64,000 nt of DNA from Progne subis subis (taxonomy: Eukaryota; Chordata; Aves; Passeriformes; Hirundinidae): assembly GCA_022316685.1 (NCBI GenBank), contig JAKJHU010000039.1, positions 6,790,308 through 6,854,307 on the forward strand, read 5' to 3'. The notes beneath the pieces were generated by a model. It had not been told where the DNA came from. It worked only from the letters and a program-made list of their open reading frames with translations, and ran no database searches. The number at the start of each line of letters is the position of its first letter. Position 1 is the stretch's first letter. Positions 10,644-21,331 of the stretch are shown here, one piece after another. The translations under genes were made by a program, and so were the position numbers.

Positions 10644-13600
10644 AATCAATCTCAACCACAAATACTTCAAGAGATAAAATCAAAAATAATTTCCAGATTA
10701 TACATAACTACTAGCAACACTAAAATAAAACCCCCCTTCCATTTCTTTTAAATAATATCTTAGGAGACATCCCATCTTTCAGAACTGCTAAAGTTGGTAC
10801 TTCCATTTGAAATCTTAGATATTAAGAATTTGGTTCTTTGAAGTCACAGTGTGTGATTAAATACGGTTATTTTTTATTTTGGTAAGCTCCATTCCACAGA
10901 GCCTGGTCTTTAGATATTAAAATCTAATCAGCAATAAAAAATACCCTGCCAAATAGTTTTCCTTTTTCATAATATTTTTGCTTTTCTGAAAACTCTAAAA
11001 TCTCACTTTCCTTCTTTAATTTGCTTTGTGATAAACCATAAAGAAACAATTACTTGTTTATATCTAGAATAATATACAATTGAAAGTCTAAGTTATATTA
11101 AAGTTACATTAAAGTTACATATTTTTAGAATTCTGGGATCATTCTGTTATCATTTTTCTGTGGAACTTTTGTTTGTGTCTTTTGTGTACTAAGGAAAAGT
11201 TTTTTCCAGTTAAGTTTCATTTGAAAATAAAAATATTACCTCCAGATTATACTTTGGCAAATGGAAAATACTTTTCCTTACACTTTACAGTAAAGTAAAT
11301 GCAGAAAAAGAGACAACTTGATCTAAATTTCATTACTTTTTTCAAAAAACACCCTTAAAAAAAAAAAAAAAAGTAGGGAAAGAAATACTGTTAGAAAACA
11401 GTATATTTTAAACTTACAGTCTTATGATATTGATTAACTTTGCTTTTTCTCACATATCTTATCATACTCTTATTCTTCTAAGACTATACGAAAAATAGTG
11501 ACTGGGAATATTACTGCCCATAAGAAATGAAACATTTTCTGAAGACAGCAGGAAGCAAAGGGGAGGAGCCTGTTTAGCTCTTCAATATAGCAGATTCAAA
11601 AAATAATATGCCGGAAACAAAATTTCCAGAGCTGAGATGTCAGCAGGGGTAGAACTAAATGTTGCCAACCAATTGAAAACAAAAATGGGACAGAAAGAAA
11701 ATAGGAAAAAGCATCAGTTCTGAGGGAAATGTTTCAAGAATAGAAAGAGGGTCTTGGCGGTGGACAAAAGGAATATGAGAAGTAGACAAAATAAAAAACA
11801 AGCACAAAAAGTCTATGCTTTCAAAAAGAAAAAAATCCTCAATTATTTTGTTGAAAGCATTAAGTACCAGCTCAGTGCTCAATGTTCTGTGTTACTCCTC
11901 CCTGTATACAATAGCATTAGTTTTCCAAAAATGATGATTGAAAGGTTTCAGGTTGCATGTCACCTTTAAATCTGTTCTAGAAAAGGAAAGCTTTCAGTTT
12001 GGGGCTCCTCAACACCTGAAACAAAGCAATGAGAGAACTCCTGAAGGCCCAGGCATGGGGGAAAATGAGGTGTAAATAACAACAAAAACAACCCCCAAAA
12101 AAATAGAATGGAGAAGAGAAAAAAAAAAAGATAAAGATAGGAATCAGTGTGCCACTGTGAAACAGGGTGGGATAGATGTTTGTGGCTTTATCATGATGGG
12201 TCTAAGCTGACTGTGGGGCTTTTGACCCATAGACAGCCCCTTGAAAAATCCTCCTCTCTCAGATGCACATCTGAATTTTGCCCATGAATTATTGTTACTT
12301 CAGTACCATGTGAAGCATTTTGAAATAAGTCCATCTGACTTATTTGCACAGAAACAATGTTCTCATAGATAAGAGATTGGAAAAAGATTGGAAAAGCTTC
12401 TTGGAATCCCTTGTACTTAATCAGTTTGGCAAAGCAACATTTGGAAGAAAAAAAATCTAGAACTATTACACAAGTTATGAGAATTAGGGTACTATAATAC
12501 AGTAAAGGATGAAACACTGTGAAACATTTTCTCCAATTATCCATTTAGCACCATCAGAGATGATGCATATGCCATCTCTGCCAAATTAAAAATGAGGGTT
12601 GAGAAACACCTGACTTCCATAAATTCATGACATGAAAAAGAACAAACTGATCAGAGGATAAAACTATACTAAATATATACAAAGTCAATGGCCTCTGAGC
12701 ATCATTGTTGGTAAAACCATATCCTGTAATTATTTCTCTGAAGTCAGTGTGACACAACAGAGTGCTAAATATTCATTCTTTGGAATAAATATGAATTTAG
12801 AACTATTCATCTTTTTTCAAACATCTGACATGCTGCATAAACTGAAAGTATATATAGTTTTTTTTGAAGTAAACAATACAATAAGTAAAGTGATTTATTA
12901 TGCAATTTATCTCTTTCCATCTCTGGGCTGTTCATAATTCAGATCCACACAGGGCAGTTCATATACCATTAATATATCCCAGATGCGTTTGACTTTAAGG
13001 CTATGATCATTTTAAATGTTTTAAAATGTGTGCCATTTATCATTAGTGTTATGGTGGTGTCATTCATATTATTATAGCTGAGGTTGTGTCAGCAGTTCTA
13101 TAAGCCCTTATTTTCAGGGGTTCAGAACTTGGCAGTAAGAAGAGGCTACAGCCTGAAACCTGGCACAAAGCATCCTGGCTTGGGAGCAATTAAATTTCTT
13201 TCTCAAAAAGCTAACAAAGGATTTAGTCTTGAAATTCTGCAGAAGAAAAAGAAATGCAGTCATGGTTTTAAGATATTAAGTTCTTCTGGCAGATCTTAGA
13301 ACTTGTCTTGGGCTGAAACAAATAAAGACAAAAGAATGTCCTGCAAGAGATGAGAGTGCTGGTGAGTTGGAGACTGTAGAGACTAACCACTTATCCTTCG
13401 GAGCAGAACTTCTCTGTGTATTCCAAACAATCTATCAAATACAACAGAGCATCTCAGTAACATCTGAAGCATCTGGAAATTCAGCCTGCATACATTTTGC
13501 ACATAACTTCATATATCAGAAAGGAGGATTTCCAGAGCTAGCCTAATAGCAGTCTTGCCACATGACATTATCAGAATAAGCTTCCACTTAAATGGTCTTG

Positions 13601-14050
13601 TTTTATTTGAAACTTCACTGACCTTCCATTTCTGATCGGTTTATCTTAATTAAACTGGGATTGGGGTAATACAGAATTGCTATGCCACACAGCTACTATT
13701 CAAAAAAAATCTTGACAACAATTTCAAAATCTTTATGCTGTCAGAAACTCTTTTGAGTAGATACATTCTGCAAGAAACATGTTAGGCTCTTGTAGAAACT
13801 GAGTGGGTAGAGGAACGGAGAATACAGAAAACCCTACATGGCAGTGCTGGTCTAGCATCTTTCCAGTTTGAATATACAGTTTGCTTCTCTTCCTGCCACA
13901 GCACAGAATTGGTTTCTACTATTTTACAAAAATAATTTATTTATGAGATCAGAAACACTGGTAAATATCCTATATGTCTGTAGAGTCATCAGAAAAATTG
14001 GTTTTGGCTAAACACTAAAATTATTAAAAAATTGTCAGATCCACAATAAA
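10644..14050. other. unique AT-rich noncoding sequence
   Basis: No gene or transposon is recognised. It holds an 11-mer tandem triplet (11090-11122), an A16 run (11357-11372) and an A/C-only tract (about 12078-12103). The minus-strand frame of 117 codons at 12191-12544 has no domain and no conserved-looking composition. Confidence 0.55.
11090..11122. repeat. three tandem copies of an 11-mer
   Basis: The units AAGTTATATTA, AAGTTACATTA and AAGTTACATAT are contiguous. The first and third each differ from the middle copy by one or two bases. It is a minisatellite seed, with no sign of function. Confidence 0.85.
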
Positions 14051-14081
14051 TCTAAGTAGTCCAGTGGTTGGACTACTTAGA
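14051..14081. repeat. perfect 13-bp inverted repeat with 5-nt loop
   Basis: TCTAAGTAGTCCA at 14051-14063 is exactly complementary to TGGACTACTTAGA at 14069-14081, with GTGGT between. Pairing does not continue beyond the outer T-A pair. It lies about 80 bases upstream of a CR1 3' fragment. The stem is too short for a typical microRNA precursor. It could be a cruciform-forming site, a relic of a hairpin insertion, or chance. Confidence 0.9.
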
Positions 14082-14159
14082 ATAGCCATTTATTTATTTT
14101 TCTGGCAAATGCAAATTCCAATGGTGTAGAATTTGAGATTCTGTGAGCTGAGATTGTTT

Positions 14160-14510
14160 AGGTGAGAAGAGGAGGCTTGGGAGAGACCTTTTCAGTTTCG
14201 ACAAGTATCTGAAAGGAGGTTGTAGCCAGTTGAGGCTTGTTCTGCCAGGAAACCAGTGACAAGACAAGAGAACACAGTCTTAAGCTGCTTCAGGGGACGG
14301 TTTAGCTTGGACATTAGGAAGTTCCTCACAGAAAGGGTTATTTGGCATTGGAATGGGCTGGCTGCAGAGGTGATCCCTGGAGGTGCTCAGGAGAAGACTG
14401 GATGTGGCACTTAGTGCCATGGCCTAGTTGACAGGGTGGTATAAACTCATAGGTTGGACTCAATGATCTCAAAGGTCTTTTATATCCTAATTGAATCTGT
14501 GATTCTATGT
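14160..14510 (+). mobile_element. CR1 LINE 3' fragment, 5'-truncated
   Basis: This is a plus-strand CR1 end of about 350 bp. Its landmarks in order are the GACATTAGGAAGTTCCTCAC block, GGAATGGGCTGGCTGCAGAGG, CCTGGAGGTGCTCAGGAG, GGTTGGACTCAATGATCTCA with AAAGGTCTTTT, and a GATTCTATG tail at 14501. This order is characteristic of avian CR1, from the ORF2 C-terminus through the 3' UTR. The element is 5'-truncated, as most genomic CR1 copies are, and moderately diverged. No coding capacity remains. Confidence 0.93.
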
Positions 14511-17500
14511 CTCACTGCCAGTTCTTAGAAAATAGATTCAAAAGCTATTAGAGTTCGGTGGTTTTTGTTTTACCAGCTGGGCCATACAGCAAGGGTAAAG
14601 CACTTTTCGGGTCCAGCCTTTGGAATCACCTTTCCCCAGAAAGTACTCAAGATTTCTTCCTTTCCAAACATAGCTCTTATAAAAACAGAGCTCATAGCCC
14701 ACGCCCAGAGGAATCATGTGTTTCTTTCCACCAGTATCAACTACTTTGTCTTCCTTTCATTCTCTAACAGATATTCAGCAGATCTCCCCATTCCCAAAAC
14801 TCCAGATTTTATTCTTTCCTATTGTGATTTTATTTTCTATTGCCTTTCTACTCACTCTGACATGACCGCTTCCATGTACATCAATAGGAGTCATGCCCCG
14901 GTGTCTTCACTAAAAATCAATTGCCATGAGGTTACACCACCTGAAAAATAAGTTGATAACCCTTCACCACTTCTTGCAGACCACTGCTACCGCTGTCTCC
15001 CTACCTCCAAGCCAAAGAGGTCTGCCACGGCTGTGCTCTTCTTCTTTTAGCTCTGCTACACTAAAGGAAACAGGTCTCTACTTCCTTTTATTGAGATTGC
15101 ATGATTCCACACTACTACGCTACTATTTATTCCTCTTCCGCTACCATGTCTTCCTCTGGAAGACATGCTGCTTTTCATTCACTCTCTCAGCAAGAAAACC
15201 CCCTTGTGAGAGGAAAGTAGCAGCTCCTGACTAAATCCAACAGTTTTTCTTCACAGAACCATCTTTTGAGGGACACAGCCTGAACATCTCTGATCAGAAA
15301 AGCTGAACATTTCTGGTCCAGACATGGAAAATTCTTGCTGGCCTTCTCATCAAGCACCCTCTCCCCAGCCAGACAAGTTATTTAAGTTATTTTTGTCTCT
15401 TTCATCCTGCACTGTCACAAGTTGCAAAACTTGAACAAAACAGAATATATTGGCTTTTCATGTAATTCTTGCATACTTATGCTTTGTGACTGATTGCACC
15501 ACTTCTGTATAAACAGCTAGAGAAAGAACATATTACTCAGCTACCTGGTAAAACATGATTGAATAATAAAGGATTATCAAATATTTTCCTTGTAGATTCT
15601 CATTACATTCCACCAGAGGGCTACAGAACTCCCAAAATACTGAAAAACAAATTTTCCAACCTTTCCAAAGTAAACTATGTTCTGAATGTCATTTCCAAAT
15701 TGATACGATAGTTTTTAACTGGTTTTTAGAGATGGGTCAAAAAAATTCAGCAGAGCTTTTCAAGATTTTGTAGTTGGCAAACACTTTGTGAATAAAATTT
15801 GAGACAGTGGTTTCAATATGTCTGAAGCATTGTCCCTGGGTCATGATTTCCTGTCTGTCTTCATAAAAATGGAGAAAATATGCCTACTTTCTATTATTCA
15901 CCTACTTTGCACATCCACCACATAGAGCCACATTATGCACATTATCCATATTAAATGTTACTATTTCTTGTAATTAATTTTCTCTTGTATGAAAAGTTTC
16001 TCACTCAAAACGTGTAAGATCCTACTGCTTCCAGAGACATATAATTAACTCGTCCCTTCTATCAAATACTCCTAATTGTGAGACCACGAGCTGGAATAAC
16101 AAGAATCCATGACACATACAAAAAGCATTTTAAATTTAAAGAAGAATAGGAATAGGAAAAAAATGTGCATGTTAGATAAATAATGACATATAAAAGGTTC
16201 CTGCAGAAAAGAAAAAGGATGTGAGTAAATTTTTCAATGAAGATTAATACACAGTACTGATTTTCCTTTTGTAGTATTGGACTTAACTTTCATCAGCTTG
16301 CATCAAATTAAATTGATAGCCAAATAAATTTATTGAGATAGTGTGAGCTATGCCAAAACCTAATCCTAGGTAAGGAGAATGACAGTTAGTAAAAGAAGAA
16401 TTGATCCTTAATCTCCACCTAACAACATGTTTGGAGCAATGAATAGTAAACAGTTTAACCTCTTTTACTTTTATACAATGCACTGGCCATTTTATTTTTG
16501 TTTTACATGCTACATGGTATTAACTTTTTTCACCTGCATTATAAATATGACAATCTACACCATTCATGCTGTCAGAGCTATGAAATAGCGAGATATATCT
16601 CTTCATTCCATACACAAAGGGAAGTTAAATTTATGAATCCAGCAGTAATGCTAGATATTCTTTTATACTATTCTTCCCTTTTAAATTGGTAAAGAACCTG
16701 AATGGCAACTTGAAGAAAACATATTTCCTTGATAAATCTGGTCTAAAAAAATACTTTTGCCCTTGTAATATCAACATTTACGACTAGTAAAAGCAGAAAG
16801 ATGCAAGTATTTAGTTTCTTTAAAATGGAAAGAGAAGAAACAATTTTACAATTTGATTGGCATAGGAAAAAAACTCAAAGCTATTGCATTTTTCCAGATT
16901 CTACTGCTATATTTGCCAAACTAGAAATGGTCTGATAGAGTCTGTAGATTATAAAATCCAGTGCCTGTTGTATTTATGTTGCACTAATACAGTTCAAAAA
17001 CAAGTAAAACTGCTTAGCTCCAAGTATTAGTCCTAACACTACTATAAGTTAGAGCTGGTTGCTCTGCAAGCAACTGAAAAAATTCTCTGTAGTCACCATA
17101 GAAATCTTATGGAATGTAATTTCCTGCTGTTTTGGAATAACTATAAGGTAGCCACAGCCTTCAGCTCTATAAGCAGTGCATCAAAAATGTTCATCTTCTA
17201 ATACACTTTCAAATGGAAAATTCTTCCTCTCCTTGAAGAATTAAGCTTCCTATGTATTGCATGTAAATGTAATGATATATATGTCATCATACATAAACTA
17301 GATTATATATAACATTCTGTTTTAAGACTGAAGATTAGCAGACTGGTCTCAATTTCCACACACCTCTTTCCCAGTTCCCATTTTAGCCTATCTTCCAATG
17401 TTACCCCAATTGTATAAAATGCAAATCTCATGAGGTTAAGACACACCCATATTTGTACAAGAAATATGAGAGAGTATTTGTTCTGGCAGCCTATAACTGT

Positions 17501-19395
17501 GTCCTCTCTTCACAGATTGAACAAAATTTCACTAATAAGGTTAGCTGTCATGATTTCAAAACCCAAAAGGTTAATAAGTCTCTGGATTGATTTATAAGAT
17601 GTATCTGATAGAGAAATCAACATTTGTTTCTATTTAGTTCTTATTCCTCAGAAGAGAACTTTATTTTTTGACAAACTAGAAGAAAAATTCTTATGTCAAC
17701 TCTGTTTTGTAATGTCAGAAAGACTTGGGAAATATTTACTTTATTTACATTCACGAAATTCCATGCCACCCATGCAAGGACAGATTGGAGGCTTTTTAAA
17801 GCTGGTTTTGTTATCCCATCTTGATGCCCATGTAGAGAGAAAATTCTGGTCACTGGTCCTATCAGCAACAAGGTGCACAAATCCTTAGTGGAACGGATGG
17901 TAAGCCCCAAATTTCCCCAGGTGAAATCAATGGGATTATATGATCAAGCAAAGATTGTATCATCAAACATGAATTTAAAGGAAGAAGGAAAAAAAAAAAA
18001 AAAAAGTGCTATCACAGGGCCTAGTAAATAATTTTTTAATAAATTTTAATTTTTAACTGGGCAATACTGAACAATTTAATTTACAGCACTAAAAAAAATT
18101 CAGACTATTCTGATTTGTATCTGGTCTTATTTCATTGAACTCGAGTGGGAAAAGAATCATTTGACAGTGGGTGGATTTAGGTATTCATGCATTTAAGACA
18201 GTTCACTTAAGATGTTCTTTATTAGTTTATTTGACAATGTTGCAATACTACAGGCCACTGAGTACATCTTCATATATATTCTCCATGTGTCTTACATGGA
18301 GAACACAACTTCTTCAAATACAATAGCGCTGTTGTCTTTGGAAGCTGATAGGTTGGAGAGGGGTTTTGGTTTTCTTGGTTTGAATTTTGTGGATTTTTTT
18401 AAAAATAAACCCAAAGATAGTGCAGAAAAATGAGATTCACTATGGTGAATCGCGTATGTTGATTCGTGTTGAATTAAAAGAGGTATTAAAAGAGGGCCAG
18501 TATAGACTGGGAAAACTGCAGGATCAGTTTACAAAGGACACTAGCTTGAGAAGTCCTAAACTGAAGAACATGCAGCTTTCTTAAGTGCTAGATTAATACC
18601 TTTAACATAAAATCCTATCATCATTTTGAACTATTTGACTGTGCAAAGTCAGAGAACCTCTTTCTAAAAGAATCCTGCCATTTCTTTCCTCCTTATAAGC
18701 ACTGCCAGTTTCCCAATGCTCTTTTGACAGTATAATCAGTCAATTCAATCAGAGAAATTCTATAGTACAATGGTAATTTTCTCACACTTTTTTTTTCTCC
18801 CTTTACACTGTCAATTCAAACCACCTGCTGTAAGCATTGATGTGGAACGACTTAGTATTAGCTCTGAAATTAGTACCAGTCCCCAGTTAAATACCTGGCA
18901 CATTCAGTGTGGGACAGACACTGTTAATGACACATAAACCCATCAGATGCAATTGCTGCATTCCTTGAGCAAGCCTCTTTCCAAGCCATTCAGAGAGCAC
19001 CTTGCTGGTATCACTGCACTAGACTTAAAAATCAGCCTGAGAGGGATGATTTGAGGAAGGAGGGGGAGAACAAACATAACCACAGAATCTGCCTTAAAAA
19101 TGGAATTTGTATGAATATTCTATTGAATATATTAGGTAACTTACTATAGTGACATTTTCCTTACTCACATACACCAGTGATGCCTTTAAAAGAGCATTTT
19201 AAGGTACGGAGCACAGAAAATGAATTGTGCACTGTTTTCAAATAGCACAAACAAAAACAATTCGTGACACTTCATAAAATCTCACTTCTTAAATCCTAAC
19301 ACTGGGCTTCAACTCTGTGTACTAACTTCCATTATTTAAGCATATTAAAAAAAGGCTATTAAATCCAATATCTTACAAATGCATCAGTTCTACTG
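14511..19395. other. unique noncoding sequence
   Basis: No gene is supported. About 14540-15350 is less AT-rich and pyrimidine-rich, with several polypyrimidine-AG stretches that imitate splice acceptors. The 128- and 102-codon frames there show no recognisable protein. An A17 run sits at 17989-18005. Two small perfect hairpins lie at 18281-18301 (8-bp stem) and 18434-18451 (7-bp stem). Confidence 0.5.
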
Positions 19396-19440
19396 GCCTG
19401 TTTAGCTCAGCAGGCAGAGCTGTGCACACGAGTCAGGCAG
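19396..19440 (+). other. tRNA-like 5' half, SINE head or tRNA pseudogene remnant
   Basis: The sequence GCCTGTTTAGCTCAGCAGG, followed by CAGAGC, has the layout of a tRNA 5' half. It has a seven-base acceptor-like strand, TA, a D stem GCTC (19405-19408) pairing with GAGC (19417-19420), and an A-box-type TAGCTCAGCAGG. The anticodon stem does not fold, and no T arm or B box follows within the next 60 bases, so it is not a working tRNA. It most likely derives from a tRNA pseudogene or the head of an old tRNA-derived SINE. Convergence by chance is possible, because the A box is short. Confidence 0.45.
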
Positions 19441-20386
19441 CAATGATGAAAGGCATTTACTATAAGCTCCTCACAGGGTCATCAATGGACAGTCTGTACA
19501 AGATTTATGCTTTAAATAATATATGAACTAAACACCTTGAAGTAATTGGCTGTGTGAAGACTCACACTAGGCCAGATAGCTTGTCTGTACAAAGTAAAAT
19601 AAGATTAAATAATAAATGAATGGTGCAGAGGTTTTCTAACCAAACTAATTCTACATGATTTTCTGAGTGCAAGCTGTTCACGAGTTAAGATGCTTTCATG
19701 ATTTCATGCTGGTGTCATGGGCCCAGTCTGTCTTTGTCAACAGTATCTACCTTAGAGGACTGTGCTCTCTTGGGTGATGATGTTAGAAACTCGCTGCTCT
19801 CCTTCCTTGTGGAAGATAATTGAAGTAGCCTACTCCTACTCCATGTCAGGAGTTCACTGAATGGTCAATTTCCAGTTTTATAAAGAATGAACACATCAAA
19901 ATTTTGACCATAGTATGTGTAGCAAAACTCTAGAAAACTGGCATCAATTCATTAACTCATTAACAAATACCATCTACAAACTTTTCACAGGTGGGATTAC
20001 ACTGAAAAAACAGCCATAGGATTTTTCCACAGTAGCGTTTCACATTCTTTAATGCTGGCAAAAGTTTCCAAAATATCATCCAAATGCAAACTAGCATTCT
20101 AGCTGACAGCCTTGTACAGATATTCTCTCTCTTAAATATGATACTGCAGGCCATCTCACTCCCAGTTCACAATCACATTAAGTCCCTATTAAAACTACAG
20201 CTTTATTATTCACATAAATATCAGTGGAAAATATTTAAATTATTTTGCAAAGCCTCTTTTAATATTATCAAGGCGTTTAAAACTAGTTGGAGAGACCAAG
20301 GAGACCAGTGGGTCACAAAGCAGTCCACAGCATGTTTGTTTTTAATACAAAGGAAAATAATTTAATTCTTGCTAAATTCAAAGCTT

Positions 20387-20390
<4 letters not shown>
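19441..20390. other. unique noncoding sequence
   Basis: No gene or clear repeat is visible. Open frames of 64 to 93 codons show no domain. Confidence 0.5.

Positions 20391-20417
<27 letters not shown>
20391..20417 (+). repeat. poly(A) tract, 27 nt
   Basis: An uninterrupted A run follows AAGCTTGTTT and is followed by GCCAATACTAGGC. There is no AATAAA close upstream. It may be a homopolymer expansion or a retroposon tail. Confidence 0.95.
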
Positions 20418-20418
<1 letters not shown>

Positions 20419-20495
20419 CCAATACTAGGCATTCCAGAGAGAAGAAATAGCTTGAAAGGAGGAAAGAGGGAATATATTTAGAAGGTTCTCTAGGC

Positions 20496-20929
20496 CAGTT
20501 CTTAGCTGGTGTGAAGTACTTTACCCCTAGAAAACTAAATAGGCTTTCCTAGATTTACAGAAAACAAAGGTCTTGCCCTTTGTCTTTTTATCTTTGCCCT
20601 TTACCTTTAGGGAGTTACCTTCACTAAAAGAGGTGCAGGGCAAAGATAAAACGTTTCATATTCTGGTAGAAGCTCTTGCCATATTTCTGAATTGTCTGAA
20701 TCTTTACTTAAGGTTTCCTACTTTAAATGTTTGACAGTGCTTTCTTTTAACACTGAATTAAAAGAGGGCTCCAGCAGCTGGCCACACCTCCCCCCGCCAC
20801 TCATTATTTTCTGTACAAGGCTAATTGAGTTACATCTCATGGAAAAACCTAAACACTGCAAAGCAGCATTTCCAAGGTTTCATTCACAACCCACCTCTGC
20901 GCTCAGCACCTCACATTTGGGAGCTGCTG
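20496..20929. mobile_element. probable ancient hAT/Charlie-type non-autonomous DNA transposon relic
   Basis: The left end, CAGTTCTTAGCTGGTGTGAAG, resembles the classic hAT-Charlie terminus (CAGTGGTTCTCAACTGGTG type). The right end (about 20910-20929, CCTCACATTTGGGAGCTGCTG) is an imperfect inverted copy of it, sharing TCACA and the GA-CTG end. The flanking 8-mers, CTCTAGGC at 20488-20495 and CTCTAGAG at 20930-20937, agree at six of eight positions. They also fit the known TCTAGA-centred target preference of Charlie elements. The 434-bp interior has no transposase frame, so it would be a non-autonomous (MITE-like) or internally deleted copy. The divergence implies great age. Orientation is not determinable. 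Confidence 0.55.
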
Positions 20930-21314
20930 CTCTAGAGTGAAACAGAACTAATCTACAAGTCATTCTACCACATTTATATGAACTACACAAAGATGAGGTA
21001 GAAAAAAATGAAAGAAAAAGAGTATCAAATATTTTAGTCAAGAAAACAAAATTTAAGAAAGAAATAAATAAAATCCCTTCAACCAGATTTAATGAAATGT
21101 TAAGGCTATCCCTTTAAAACACATAAGGAGCATTTGTACAGCTGATAAAGTCCCTGTGACCTTGGCACCCTTACAGGGGTAATCTTCACGTAAGATGAAT
21201 TATTCTTGAACAATTGCTCTAATGTATTAGGCACAAGCATACTGTCCTTCAATATTAGGCATGCTTGTCTTTCCACATCCTTATTTCAATACAAACGTAT
21301 TTATTAAGGACAAA

Positions 21315-21331
21315 GGGGGGGGGCGGGGGGG
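21315..21331 (+). repeat. poly(G) run interrupted by one C
   Basis: Nine G, one C and seven G form a run that can support a G-quadruplex and is prone to sequencing error. It is unusual in this AT-rich window. Confidence 0.95.
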
